A DNA stretch of 64,000 bases, from positions 62,001-126,000 of the forward strand of contig NC_000914.2 in NCBI RefSeq assembly GCF_000018545.1, written 5' to 3'. Positions 48,558 to 57,754 of this stretch are shown one piece after another. The notes under the pieces were generated by a model, which saw nothing but the letters and a program-made list of their open reading frames with translations, was not told where the DNA came from and made no database searches. Each line of letters begins with the position of its first letter. Within the stretch, counting starts at the first letter, position 1. Position numbers and translations under genes: made by a program. Source of the DNA: Sinorhizobium fredii NGR234. Its GTDB lineage: Bacteria > Pseudomonadota > Alphaproteobacteria > Rhizobiales > Rhizobiaceae.

Positions 48558-49262
48558 TTCGCTTTCCTCTCGTTACGGCGGCTCTGGCGACCATCTTGCA
48601 CATCGTCAACGCCCATTTGTCGCAAGAACTCAATTGAATAGTATTGTGAAATCTTCATACGTGGCGCAGTCGAGGCATAGGATTGTTGCCGCAATGAGCA
48701 GCTCCGCCGCCTCGCAATGAGCAGGTTCAAGATTTGTGCCAGTTCTGTCGGTGGCGCCAAAAATCTGTCATCTCGCTATCCTCCACCCGGGTCTTTATCG
48801 ATAATCGATGCTGCGGCTGCGGACTTTGGCTGGAGGCCGATTAAGATGTCTCGGCGGTCATTTGATGGAGGCAAATAACATTTCTTGCCGGCCAAGGTTT
48901 GCCTTGAGACAAAGGTGAGAATTATGGACAGAAGGCGGTGAGGTGGCAGTCCCGTCGTGCCAGACCGATGGTGTTCGCGCACTCAAATTCGTGGATCACG
49001 TCGGCGGCGAAGAGCTTGGCGATAATGTCAGAGGCGTCGTCCTAATCGCCTGCACTACCATCAGTATGTCGCCGTGGCCGGTTACCGGGATGGCGGGGCT
49101 GGTCGGGTCGAGAACAGTAAGCACCTCGGGCGTCAGGATCTGCGGTTTAACGGCAACTGGCACGGTCATTGCTCATCAGCTTCACATGACAGTCGCCGCT
49201 GTCGGTTTTCGGAGAATCGGCTTGGCAGGCGACCGGGCGCGCCCCATATGGAGGATCTCCTG
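48558..49262. other. Spacer upstream of phasin and dctA relic
   Basis: About 700 bases contain no recognisable gene. Plus-strand frames around 48943-49263 are open but resemble nothing known to me. The end includes a GGAGG site for the dctA relic start. Confidence 0.4.
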
Positions 49263-49745
49263 ATGACCATTGAGCATTCCGCGGAGACCCGCGCCAAGCC
49301 ACCCTTATATCGCCATCTCTATGCCCAGGTTCTGGCAGCGATCGCGGGCATCCTGTTTGGATATTTCTATCCGGACATCGGAAAGCTTGGAATGATCATT
49401 GCACCGGTGATCTTCCTGAAGGTCGCGACGGAGATCGCAGGCATAACCGGTCTCGCCAAGGTTGGTCCCATCGCCGGCAAGGCGAGTTTGATACCTGACC
49501 TTCTCGACTTTGGTACTTGCCGTCCACCTCGCGGTCACCAATGTGATGCAGTCGGGTGCGGGCAGTGCTTATCGATCCGGCCTCGCTCATTGCCGAGGCG
49601 GTCGCCGGCTGTGCGGAAAAGGCGCAAGAACAGTTGATGACCGGTTTCCTGATACTGGTTATCCCGTCGACGCTTGTCAGCGACGAAGGAAGACTTTGCG
49701 ACACTGGTCGACATCCACGTCATCGCCGCCGCCAGAAAAAGTGAC
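49263..49745 (+). pseudogene. dctA: Decayed dctA (C4-dicarboxylate transporter), N-terminal part
   Basis: From the ATG at 49263 the sequence reads [40 protein letters not shown] and [20 protein letters not shown], the DctA N-terminus with an internal deletion. After frameshifts it continues [20 protein letters not shown] and [19 protein letters not shown]. The last three quarters of the transporter are absent. DctA imports succinate, malate and fumarate for bacteroids. This copy cannot be functional, so a working dctA must lie elsewhere. Confidence 0.8.
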
Positions 49746-49960
49746 AACGGGTACAGCGACACAGGCCGCGACCCTACCAGGCACAAAGCTCCGCATATCC
49801 ATAGACGCTATGAACAGAATTTAGAAAATCAATTTTTGAGGAGTGTGAATTGCCCATATCTAGGGACGATCGGCCACTGACATGCCGATCCTGCAACGAC
49901 TTGGAGCCGCCCCACAAACACCGTGGCGGCGAATGGATAAAAACAAGGAGAAAGGACGAG

Positions 49961-51952
49961 ATGCTGGACATCGGCGTCATTGGAAGACTGAAGTTTGCGA
50001 CCGCGTTCATGGCCATGTCCTTACTACTGGTGCCGGCTGCGGAGGCTCAAGAGCAGCCGGTCTGGCACTACGGACTGTCGCTCGTCGATGATCTCAAATA
50101 TCCGCCCGGCTTCAAAAAGTTCGACTATGTGAATCCCGAGGCACCTAAGGGCGGAGATCTCAGGCTTTCACAGACAGGCACCTTCGACACGTTCAATCCC
50201 CTGCTGGTGAAGGGCGAAACGGCCGTCGGCCTGGATTTCGTCTTCGACACGCTCATGAAACCGTCAGAGGACGAGATTTCGACGGCCTACGGGCTTCTGG
50301 CCGAAGGCGTTTCCTTCCCCGACGACATCTCCTCGGCCACGTTCCGGCTGAGGCAGGAAGCGAAATGGGCCGACGGCAAGCCGGTGACGCCGGAAGACGT
50401 CGTCTTCAGCTTCGACAAGGCGAAGGAACTGAACCCGCTCTATCAGAGCTACTATCGGCATGTCGTGAAGGCGGAAAAGACAGGGGATCGGGACGTCACC
50501 TTTCACTTCGACGACAAAAACAATCACGAACTTCCTCATATCCTCGGGCAGATCCGGATTGTGCCGAAGCACTGGTGGGAGGGCACTGGACCGGACGGCA
50601 AGCCGCGCGACATTTCGCGAACGACGCTTGAACCGGTGATGGGGTCAGGTCCCTACCGGATCGCTTCGTTCGCCCCCGGCGGGACCATTCGTTATGAGCG
50701 CCGGCCCGATTACTGGGGCGTCGCGCTCAACGTCAATGTCGGGCAGAACAATTTCGATTCGATCACCTATTCCTTTTTTGGCGATCGCGACGTCGAGTTC
50801 GAGGCCTTCCGCTCCGGCAACACCGATTATTGGCGGGAGAACCAGGCGATGCGCTGGGCTACGGCCTTCGATTTTCCGGCGGTGAAGGATGGCCGCGTTA
50901 AACGCGAGGAAATTCCCAACCCCTTCCGGGCAACGGCCGTGATGCAGGCGATGGTGCCGAACATGCGCCGCAAGCCCTTCGACGACGAGAGGGTGCGCCA
51001 GGCATTGAACTATGCGCTCGACTTCGAAGAACTGAACCGGACCATCTTCTACAATCAGTATCAGCGCGTGAACAGCTTCTTCTTCGCCACAGAACTCGCC
51101 TCCTCCGGTCTGCCGGAAGGCAAGGAACTGAAGAACCTCAACGAGGTCAAGGACCTCGTGCCGCCCGAAGTGTTCACCACCCCTTATAGCAACCCGGTCG
51201 GCGGCACGCCGCAAAAGGCGCGCGAAAACCTGCGCAAGGCGATCGAGCTCCTGAACAAGGCGGGGTTCGAGCTCAACGGTAACCGGATGGTGAATACTGA
51301 GACGGGCAAGCCGTTCTCCTTCGAGATCATGTTGAGCAGCCCGTCATTCGAGCGCGTCGCCTTGCCCTATGCGCAGAACCTTAAGCGGATCGGTATCGAA
51401 GCGCGCGTGCGCACGGTGGACCCATCGCAATATACCAATCGCAAGCGTGCCTTCGACTACGATGTGACCTGGGAAGTTTGGGGTCAGTCCTTGAGCCCCG
51501 GAAACGAACAGGCGGACTACTGGGGATCGGCAGCCGCCACACGCCAGGGCTCCAGGAATTATGCCGGCATCTCCGACCCTGGCGTCGACGCCTTGATTGA
51601 GCGCGTGATCTTCGCAAAGGATCGCGAAACGCTGGTTGCCGCAACGAAGGCACTCGATCGCGTCCTGCTCGCCCATAATTACGTCATTCCGCTCTATTAC
51701 AAGCTGGCCGCCCAAATCGCCTATTGGGACGCGCTGGCCCGGCCGAAAGAGCTGCCGAAATACGGACTGGGCTTCCCCGAGGTGTGGTGGTCGAAGAGCG
51801 CTGCCTGTCATTTGCCCGCGGGCGTTCGCTGTAGTTGCATTTGCGGGAGCTCTGGCGAAGCCGGGCGTCACCAGTTCACGCCCGACCGTCGCCTCATCCG
51901 AAATGCGCAACTTCTGGACCAAATCTGCGCCGCCAGTGAATTTAAAGGATAG
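49961..51952 (+). CDS. Peptide/oligopeptide ABC transporter substrate-binding protein (YejA-type, Y4wM-like)
   Basis: The protein is 663 residues from the ATG at 49961 (MLDIGVIGRLKFATAFMAMS), with the strong site AAGGAGAAAGGACG; a signal peptide ends at AAEA. The body is a family-5 extracellular solute-binding protein (FDYVNPEAPKGGDLRLSQTG, FDTFNPLLVKGETAVGLDFV, VVFSFDKAKELNPLYQSYYR). Sequence typical of the family ends near GLGFPEVWWSKSAA (51810). The following ~45 Cys/Arg-rich residues look out of frame, suggesting a late frameshift or loss of the original stop. No permease or ATPase genes are adjacent, so it is an orphan receptor in this window. Confidence 0.82.
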   Translation: MLDIGVIGRLKFATAFMAMSLLLVPAAEAQEQPVWHYGLSLVDDLKYPPGFKKFDYVNPEAPKGGDLRLSQTGTFDTFNPLLVKGETAVGLDFVFDTLMKPSEDEISTAYGLLAEGVSFPDDISSATFRLRQEAKWADGKPVTPEDVVFSFDKAKELNPLYQSYYRHVVKAEKTGDRDVTFHFDDKNNHELPHILGQIRIVPKHWWEGTGPDGKPRDISRTTLEPVMGSGPYRIASFAPGGTIRYERRPDYWGVALNVNVGQNNFDSITYSFFGDRDVEFEAFRSGNTDYWRENQAMRWATAFDFPAVKDGRVKREEIPNPFRATAVMQAMVPNMRRKPFDDERVRQALNYALDFEELNRTIFYNQYQRVNSFFFATELASSGLPEGKELKNLNEVKDLVPPEVFTTPYSNPVGGTPQKARENLRKAIELLNKAGFELNGNRMVNTETGKPFSFEIMLSSPSFERVALPYAQNLKRIGIEARVRTVDPSQYTNRKRAFDYDVTWEVWGQSLSPGNEQADYWGSAAATRQGSRNYAGISDPGVDALIERVIFAKDRETLVAATKALDRVLLAHNYVIPLYYKLAAQIAYWDALARPKELPKYGLGFPEVWWSKSAACHLPAGVRCSCICGSSGEAGRHQFTPDRRLIRNAQLLDQICAASEFKG

Positions 51953-52242
51953 CCTGCTTTCGACGTCCTTTGCCAGCCCCGGGCGCTGAGCGTCATTCAG
52001 TGTCGCTCGGTCGCCGCGGTGCACCGTTCGTTGGGGACCCAACACTGCAGCATCTCGCTGCCGAATGGCGCTGCCTCCGAACGGGGGCCGCCATTGTAGA
52101 GTGAGGCAAGTGCCAGCAATCGCCGCTATGGCTGGCATCCTCCGTCTGCCATCAAGCTTTCGAAGAGCTGCGCCGCCGAAGTCATCACATTGCATCTTGT
52201 TTGCGGCACAGAGGCGCTCTTTGGTGTGGGCTAATTCGACAA
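51953..52242. other. Spacer ahead of the iscA-nifS promoter
   Basis: No gene is recognised. The alternative plus-strand frame across the previous gene's end to 51989 reads FAVVAFAGALAKPG, which could be the signal peptide of a lost second substrate-binding protein gene. Confidence 0.35.
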
Positions 52243-52336
52243 TGTCCGATTTCCGACATTGTCGGACAAATGTCACACCGATGTTTGAGTTTCGGTGTTG
52301 TTTCAAAACCGTTTTTTTCGTTGGCATAGTTTGTGC
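52243..52336 (+). promoter_or_regulatory. NifA site and sigma-54 promoter ahead of the iscA relic-nifS-nifW unit
   Basis: TGTCCGATTTCCGACA at 52243-52258 is a perfect TGT-N10-ACA NifA site. TGGCATAGTTTGTGC at 52322-52336 has the GG-N10-GC spacing of a -24/-12 promoter. Spacing between them (about 65 bases) is normal. It precedes the relic ATG at 52381 by 45 bases. Confidence 0.83.
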
Positions 52337-52380
52337 TTGACCGATTTGCAAAGGCCTTTTCGAACCAGGAGAAACGATCC

Positions 52381-52639
52381 ATGATAGGTCTTAACGGAAG
52401 AGCCGTTAGTGCAGTGAAGCTCCCTCCTTCCCGCGATTCTGAACCGACCGATGGCTTATGCATATGACGGTTCAAGCGGACGGCTGTGCATATACCATTT
52501 TGCATTAGAGACTGAGTCGCGCGAGGGCGACACTGTTATCGAGAAGGATGGGATCAACATATTTGTTGACTCGGACCCCCAACCCCATGTGGCCGGCCTG
52601 GCCGGGACGTCATCCCAAGGGTGGATTCGCCCGGGTTAG
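52381..52639 (+). pseudogene. Decayed IscA/HesB-type iron-sulfur carrier gene upstream of nifS
   Basis: The frame from the ATG at 52381 reads MIGLNGRAVSAVKLPPSRDS and EPTDGLCI, then stops at 52468. In the +1 frame it continues YHFALETESREGDTVIEKDG and INIFVDSDPQPHVAGL, the central part of nif-linked IscA/HesB proteins. The C-terminal CGC motif is lost after another frame change. Intact homologues usually sit at this place, between a NifA-dependent promoter and nifS (or nifU-nifS), and carry iron-sulfur clusters to nitrogenase. The relic keeps its promoter because nifS depends on it. Confidence 0.75.
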
Positions 52640-52798
52640 TCTTCAACGTTTCAACGCGCGGGAGAGGTGAGCCTGGGGCAAATCGTTCGGCTGATCGCCA
52701 CGCACGGGAGAACAGTAATGCTGGATCAAAAAGCACTTCTACAATGCCACGATCGCCATTTGTAAACCTTTCGTCGTTTCGGTAGCTGGAGAATTATC

Positions 52799-53962
52799 TT
52801 GAGGCCTATCTATCTCGACAACAACGCAACGACGCGCGTCGATGCGGAAGTTCTCCAGGCGATGCTGCCATTCTTTGCAGATGTGTTTGGCAACGCTTCC
52901 TCGATGCATGACGCTGGTGCTACTGCCGGGGCAGCGATTAACGTAGCGCGCAGGCAGTTGCAAGCACTGATCGGTGCAAAGTTCGACCCAGAGATCACCT
53001 TTACCTCGGGCGGGACCGAAAGCAACAATGCGGCGATCCTTTCGGGGCTCGAGGCTATGCCTGAGCGCACTGAGATCGTAACTTCGGCGGTCGAGCATCC
53101 TGCGGTGCTGACGCTCTGCACCCATCTGGAGAAGACACGCGGCACCAAGGTGCACAAGGTCCCAGTGGATCACCAGGGCCGACTTGACCTTGACGCTTAT
53201 CAGGACGCCCTTACACACCGTGTAGCAATCGTTTCGATCATGTGGGCCAACAACGAGACGGGAACGATCTTTCCTGTGGTAAAGCTAGCTGAGATGGCCA
53301 AAAAAGTCGGCGCAATTTTCCACACCGATGCGGTGCAAGCAATCGGCAAGCTACCGATTGACTTGAAATCAACGGCGATCGACATGCTGTCGCTTTCCGC
53401 GCACAAGTTCCATGGCCCGAAGGGCGTCGGGGCACTCTACATAAAGCGCGGGGTACCCTTTCACGCACTCATCAAGGGTGGCCACCAGGAGCGCGACCGG
53501 CGCGCGGGCACGGAGAACACGCCCGGGATAGTAGGTCTGGGCAAGGCGGCAGAACTCGCGTTGGATTGTATGGACAAGGACAATGCGATAATAAGATCAT
53601 TCCGCGATCGATTGGAGAAAGGACTTCTCGAGCGTGTCCCCCAAGTCTTCGTAATGGGTGATCCGGTGACGCGGTTGCCCAACACAACGAGCATTGCCTT
53701 TGAAGGCGTCGGTGGTGAAGCCATGCAGTTTCTGCTCAATCGCCATGGCATCGCCTGCTCCTCCGGATCCGCCTGTACCTCTCGTTCTTTATCGACGAGC
53801 CATGTGCTAAAAGCCATGGGTACTCCCCACAGGCAGGCGGTCGGAGCAGTCCGCTTCTCGTTGTCAGGCTATAACTGTGAAGAGGATATAGATCGGGTGT
53901 TGCGGGTGATACCCGCAGTTGTGAAAAAACTGCGTGAATCTCGTCCAGTATTTGCCGGGTAG
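52799..53962 (+). CDS. nifS: NifS, cysteine desulfurase for nitrogenase iron-sulfur clusters
   Basis: The protein is 387 residues. It begins with a TTG codon at 52799 preceded by a GGAG site, and the family N-terminus (R)PIYLDNNATTRVDAEV follows directly, so no other start fits. The PLP lysine is in LSLSAHKFHGPKGVGALYIK. The catalytic Cys loop is IACSSGSACTSRSLSTSHVL. NifS removes sulfur from cysteine and passes it to scaffold proteins for nitrogenase. It lies downstream of the iscA relic, on the NifA/sigma-54 promoter at 52243-52336. Confidence 0.95.
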   Translation: MRPIYLDNNATTRVDAEVLQAMLPFFADVFGNASSMHDAGATAGAAINVARRQLQALIGAKFDPEITFTSGGTESNNAAILSGLEAMPERTEIVTSAVEHPAVLTLCTHLEKTRGTKVHKVPVDHQGRLDLDAYQDALTHRVAIVSIMWANNETGTIFPVVKLAEMAKKVGAIFHTDAVQAIGKLPIDLKSTAIDMLSLSAHKFHGPKGVGALYIKRGVPFHALIKGGHQERDRRAGTENTPGIVGLGKAAELALDCMDKDNAIIRSFRDRLEKGLLERVPQVFVMGDPVTRLPNTTSIAFEGVGGEAMQFLLNRHGIACSSGSACTSRSLSTSHVLKAMGTPHRQAVGAVRFSLSGYNCEEDIDRVLRVIPAVVKKLRESRPVFAG

Positions 53963-54125
53963 ACGCTCTGCCGGCACATACGATTGTTTGAGCGCTTGGG
54001 CATGTCCGAATAGCCGTCACTGATGGCGTCTCGATCACAGCTCTTCCCAGGGTCATCATAGGGTGCAGGGCCGGGACCATGTGTTGGAACGAAAGCAGCT
54101 ATTCCGCGGCCAGTAGGAGAATGCA

Positions 54126-54578
54126 ATGTCTTATGATGATGCGACCTTTGCCCCTGATGGCACTGACATTCTCACCTGGCTGAAGGATTTGTCGGCCGCC
54201 GAGGAGTTCTTCGATGCCCTCGGCGTCACCTATGACCCAAAGGTGCTAAACACATCACGGCTCCACATAATGAAGCGCATGGGTCAGTATCTGGTCGCGG
54301 AGGACTTTTCCGATCTCCCCACAGGCACGGCCGCCACCCGTGCGCGCGCCGCACTCGAGCGCGCTTACAGGGACTTTGCAACTTCGTCGCCACTCAAACA
54401 TCGTGTTTTCAAGGTGCTTGAGGATCGCGATCCGACTAAAGCTGCTGCGCCAATCCAAGTCTTCGTACCATTGGAAGAACTCTTGCAGCCATCCGAAATC
54501 AGTGACTGCGGCGGGGTTGCGACACAGCGATGTCATCAGTCCGACAAAGTAGTCGCGGCTCCGGACGCGTTGGAATGA
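54126..54578 (+). CDS. nifW: NifW, nitrogenase-protective protein
   Basis: The 150-residue frame shows the NifW pattern: WLKDLSAAEEFFDALGVTYD, KVLNTSRLHIMKRMGQYL, FATSSPLKHRVFKVLEDRDP, and IQVFVPLEELLQP. Related NifW proteins are about 110-120 residues, and end near the LLQP segment, so the last ~30 residues (SEISDCGGVATQRCHQSDKV) are probably an extension after a lost stop. NifW guards the MoFe protein against oxygen damage. Start at 54126 has a GGAGAA site. Co-transcription with nifS is likely. Confidence 0.9.
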   Translation: MSYDDATFAPDGTDILTWLKDLSAAEEFFDALGVTYDPKVLNTSRLHIMKRMGQYLVAEDFSDLPTGTAATRARAALERAYRDFATSSPLKHRVFKVLEDRDPTKAAAPIQVFVPLEELLQPSEISDCGGVATQRCHQSDKVVAAPDALE

Positions 54579-55145
54579 AGCGGTTAGTTTAGCAGGCTGT
54601 AATAAAACTCGTTGGCACGTGGTGCATGGAAGGGTCGGAAGACCAAGGCGATCGAAACCTAGACAGATCATAATGCACATCGCCGATACCCAGTCGGCGC
54701 AGATGCGCGTCCATTGCTAATGCGTCGGTGCCTAAAGTGCCAACCCGATGCCGTCGGCCCGCTTCAGCGCTGGTCGCGGTCAGGGTTGCATGAGCCTGGG
54801 TCATGTCCGGATGATACGCATACAGCTCTGATCTCCCCACCGCCGTGGGGGTCGTCGACCTGCTATGCCGGCCGTTTGTGACCCCCACACTCCGCACGAT
54901 TCGTCGACGCTTCTCTCTGACGCCGCTACGCCGTCGTCACGCTTTTGAGCGTATCCCGATGTTTCACTGAATGAACCGACTGGCGGAATCCGCAACTGAG
55001 CTGGCAAAAAAGAGAGCCTGCCTTAGTGAAGAATTTTGCGGATGTCTACATTTCGGAGCGGCCAATTGGCCGGTTCGGGACTAAAGGTCGGTAAGTTGAC
55101 AATGCATGCACTCTGAAAATGCACAAAATGACGACATTTTTAGGT
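54579..55145. other. Spacer upstream of the RiPP locus promoter
   Basis: No gene is recognised. A minus-strand frame (54589-54897) contains MTQAHATLTATSAEAGRRHR but has no family I can name. The spacer ends at the sigma-54-type promoter. Confidence 0.4.
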
Positions 55146-55160
55146 TGGCACGGCGCTTGC
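55146..55160 (+). promoter_or_regulatory. Sigma-54 (-24/-12) promoter ahead of the RiPP precursor gene
   Basis: TGGCACGGCGCTTGC matches the -24/-12 consensus (TGGCAC-N5-TTGC) exactly. It lies 57 bases ahead of the precursor start at 55217 and points towards it. I did not find a perfect TGT-N10-ACA NifA site within the 180 bases upstream, so the activator is uncertain. Confidence 0.88.
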
Positions 55161-55216
55161 TCGTTCACGGCATCATCCACGCCTGCAATTGGCAACTATG
55201 AGCAAAGGAATTAGCT

Positions 55217-55594
55217 ATGCCGCGAGCTGACGTAGAGCGATTCGTCAACGATTTAGACAAAGGCAGGCTGCCTGCAAACCTCAAGCCAAGTGCCACGGGT
55301 CTTGCACCGATCGTAGCGGCCGGAAAGAGTCTCGGCTACAACATCACGCTTGACGAAGTTCAAAACTACATCCGATTGGACAGCCGACGGAAGTCTACTG
55401 GCAAGAAGCTCGAAGCGATGGCGAACAGCAAGCGTGGCTCGCGCGTTCCGGCCTTGCCGCGCTTAGTACAATCTAGTGCTTTGGATAGTCCCGTTACGGA
55501 TGGGCTCACGCGGCCGTTGCATATTGCTGAAAAAGGCGCCGCCGTCGCCGCGGTCGTTCAACTTGTTGTAATTGTTGTTCATGTTTCAAGCTGA
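55217..55594 (+). CDS. Candidate RiPP precursor with Nif11-type leader and Val/Ala-rich core
   Basis: This 125-residue protein begins [20 protein letters not shown]. Residues ~5-55 carry the helical pattern of Nif11-like leader domains, including the [20 protein letters not shown] segment. A basic spacer follows (residues ~60-85). The C-terminal ~20 residues ([20 protein letters not shown]) are strongly enriched in Val and Ala and are the likely core, resembling cores of epimerised RiPPs such as those linked to PoyD/OspD enzymes. The neighbouring gene encodes a matching radical SAM enzyme 33 bases downstream. There is a GGAATT site before the ATG. No signal peptide is visible. Confidence 0.78.
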
Positions 55595-55627
55595 TTTTTT
55601 ACCGGAGCGCATTGGCTTGGACGATCG

Positions 55628-57169
55628 GTGCCAAGAGAGCATGACAGCAAATATCATCGGGAACGAGACATGCGATCTGGCCTACAAGAAACGGCTTCAA
55701 GGGCTCACCTTTATAAAGGCGAATATTGGCGACAGATCTTTAACCGGCGCACGCCGGAGCAACGGCGCACCTTGTCGCACATCAAGCGTTTCATGGAACG
55801 GCTGGCTGGTGACATAAAGTTCCGCACCGCGGTTTCGGAGAGCGTCGACGCCCCTCGCGCGGTAACAGAGCGCTATGGCATTGAAGTTGACCCACTGGAG
55901 ATACTGCCGCTCTGGCGCGATGATCATCTTACTTACCGCTACAAGCCGGAGTCTGCCCCATGGCCGCTGTCGATAATGTGGGACGAGTACATGCGCGACA
56001 TGTTGCGCCATCGCGACCTCCTGCGCGACCATGGCGATATGTCAATGACCAACCCTCGCTTTCATGCCTGGCGCGAGCGCCAAATTCGGCGTTGTAATGA
56101 CGAATTGGGCGGATCAGCGCCGTCGATCACGCACCCCATCATCGCTTTCGAGCTGAGCGAAGGGTGCACCGTCGGTTGCTGGTTCTGCGGCCTCTCGGCC
56201 GCTCCGTTCAAAGGCTATTACGAGTATAGCAAACAGCATGCAGAGCTTTGGCGCGGCGTGGTTGGTGTCGCGAGCGAGGTGTTTGGCCCGGCAGCTCGTA
56301 CTGGATTCTGCTACTGGGCCACAGAGCCAATGGACAACCCGCAGTACGACCGCTTTCTCTTCGACTACTATCAGATCACGGGCGCATTGCCGCAAACAAC
56401 GACGGCCGCCCCGCTCAAGGATGAGGCACTCACCAGGCGCGTGCTCGGCCTCTTCAATCTTTATGGCACTACGATGAATCGCTTCTCTGTGCTCAGCACG
56501 GCACATCTCAATCAGATCCACAGGGCGTTTTCGCCTGAAGAACTGACAGGGGTCGAACTCATCATGCAGGGCAAGGACGCTCCGACCGCAAAGGCTTTCA
56601 CGGGGCGGGCGCGCAAGCGGAAGGAGAAACTCAGTGCGAGGCAAGAGGCAATCGCCTTTCCGGAGCGAAATCACACGACGATCGCCTGTGTTTCCGGCTT
56701 CCTCGTAAATATGCCGCAGAGACGTTTGCAACTAGTGACGCCGGTACCGGGTAGCGGACGCTGGCCCCTCGGGTATCGCATAGTGGGTCAACGGTCATTC
56801 AGGACGCCTGACGAGTTCCGGGACGGGCTCAAGAGCATGATTGATCAACATATGCTCGAGAGCCCAGCCCCCGACCTGCCGATCCGCTTTCGCAGGGACC
56901 TGGAGTACACAGCGGGAGACCGCTGCTTCCATCTCCGCTCGCGAAGCATGGAACACCGGGTGCTCGACTACGCTCCGATCTCGGTTGGCCATCTAATCGC
57001 GTGCGGCAACTTTACAGCCTCGGAGTTGGTTATGCGGGCCTCGACGGATGGAATAAGCGTACTTGCTGTCGCCGACCTGCTCGATCAGTTATACGCGGCC
57101 GGCGTGATCGAAGAGGACCTCGATGACCGCTATGCTTGGCAGACCAGCGACGGCATAACAGACCGCTGA
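55628..57169 (+). CDS. Radical SAM enzyme, PoyD/OspD-type peptide epimerase candidate
   Basis: The protein is 513 residues from GTG at 55628. An alternative ATG at 55670 (MRSGLQETASRAHLYKGEYW) gives 499 residues and may be the true start. The radical SAM cluster motif is Cys180-x3-Cys184-x2-Cys187 in FELSEGCTVGCWFCGLSAAP. N-terminal landmark YWRQIFNRRTPEQRRTLSHI, GFCYWATEPMDNPQYDRFLF and a later Cys354 in TTIACVSGFLVNMPQRRLQL resemble the epimerase family, where a Cys donates hydrogen to the peptide radical. The C-terminus has a winged-helix-like segment (FTASELVMRASTDGISVLAV). It would convert L- to D-residues in the precursor; no maturation protease or exporter lies next to it. Confidence 0.75.
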   Translation: MPREHDSKYHRERDMRSGLQETASRAHLYKGEYWRQIFNRRTPEQRRTLSHIKRFMERLAGDIKFRTAVSESVDAPRAVTERYGIEVDPLEILPLWRDDHLTYRYKPESAPWPLSIMWDEYMRDMLRHRDLLRDHGDMSMTNPRFHAWRERQIRRCNDELGGSAPSITHPIIAFELSEGCTVGCWFCGLSAAPFKGYYEYSKQHAELWRGVVGVASEVFGPAARTGFCYWATEPMDNPQYDRFLFDYYQITGALPQTTTAAPLKDEALTRRVLGLFNLYGTTMNRFSVLSTAHLNQIHRAFSPEELTGVELIMQGKDAPTAKAFTGRARKRKEKLSARQEAIAFPERNHTTIACVSGFLVNMPQRRLQLVTPVPGSGRWPLGYRIVGQRSFRTPDEFRDGLKSMIDQHMLESPAPDLPIRFRRDLEYTAGDRCFHLRSRSMEHRVLDYAPISVGHLIACGNFTASELVMRASTDGISVLAVADLLDQLYAAGVIEEDLDDRYAWQTSDGITDR

Positions 57170-57316
57170 AGAAGCTCAAGGATAGCGGCAGGCGGGTTCC
57201 TTTACCTATCGGGACCACTGCAAATGGCACGGGCGGGTGCCCCAGGGAAACCTTCAGCCGCCGATCCGGGACGATCCGCCACCCGAACCCGCGCGATCGT
57301 GCTGCAACATGCCAGA

Positions 57317-57754
57317 TCACTGTGAAGAGAAGAAGCTCAATCCGTGACCAATTGAGCACTTATAGACCCGGCTCGTTCCTTTTCGCTCGTAACTGGGCAC
57401 ATTGAAGACGACCATGGTGAATTCGGCGCCACCGTCCGGCCGGATCCGGTAACGAAGAAACTGGATAACCGGCTTACCGTCACGATCTATGGTAAAATGC
57501 TGATCTGCAAAAGCGAGGGTGCCGTCAGATGTGATCCTATAGCCGTCTATGCTAACGCCTCCACGCGTCTTGGTCGACGGTGTATCGGAAGTCGCCGGAG
57601 TGCACATGCCTAAATCGACCGTCACAGTCACCGGTTTGCCGGTAGTCAGCGCGCGTTCAAGCTCGGGAAAGCTCGCCAGTACATGACTATCGCCGGCGGC
57701 ATTGGCAGCTGTAGCAAACAGTATCCCGAATAAGGTTGCAACGATATGTTTCAC
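57317..57754 (-). CDS. VirK-family secreted protein
   Basis: The 145-residue protein has a signal peptide (MKHIVATLFGILFATAANAA). The body has the VirK pattern: FPELERALTTGKPVTVTVDL, TKTRGGVSIDGYRITSDGTL and FVVNVPSYE-like MVVFNVPSYERKGTSRVYKC. VirK of Agrobacterium is in the vir regulon, but its role is unknown; members are found in symbiotic regions of rhizobia. Two Cys residues may form a disulfide in the periplasm. It is convergent with the radical SAM gene. A GAGG-type site precedes the start. Confidence 0.82.
   Translation of the reverse strand: MKHIVATLFGILFATAANAAGDSHVLASFPELERALTTGKPVTVTVDLGMCTPATSDTPSTKTRGGVSIDGYRITSDGTLAFADQHFTIDRDGKPVIQFLRYRIRPDGGAEFTMVVFNVPSYERKGTSRVYKCSIGHGLSFFSSQ

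Noticed and set aside
51344..52351. Minus-strand open frame overlapping the substrate-binding protein gene end
   Set aside because: Mostly antisense to a real gene; no credible start or family match.
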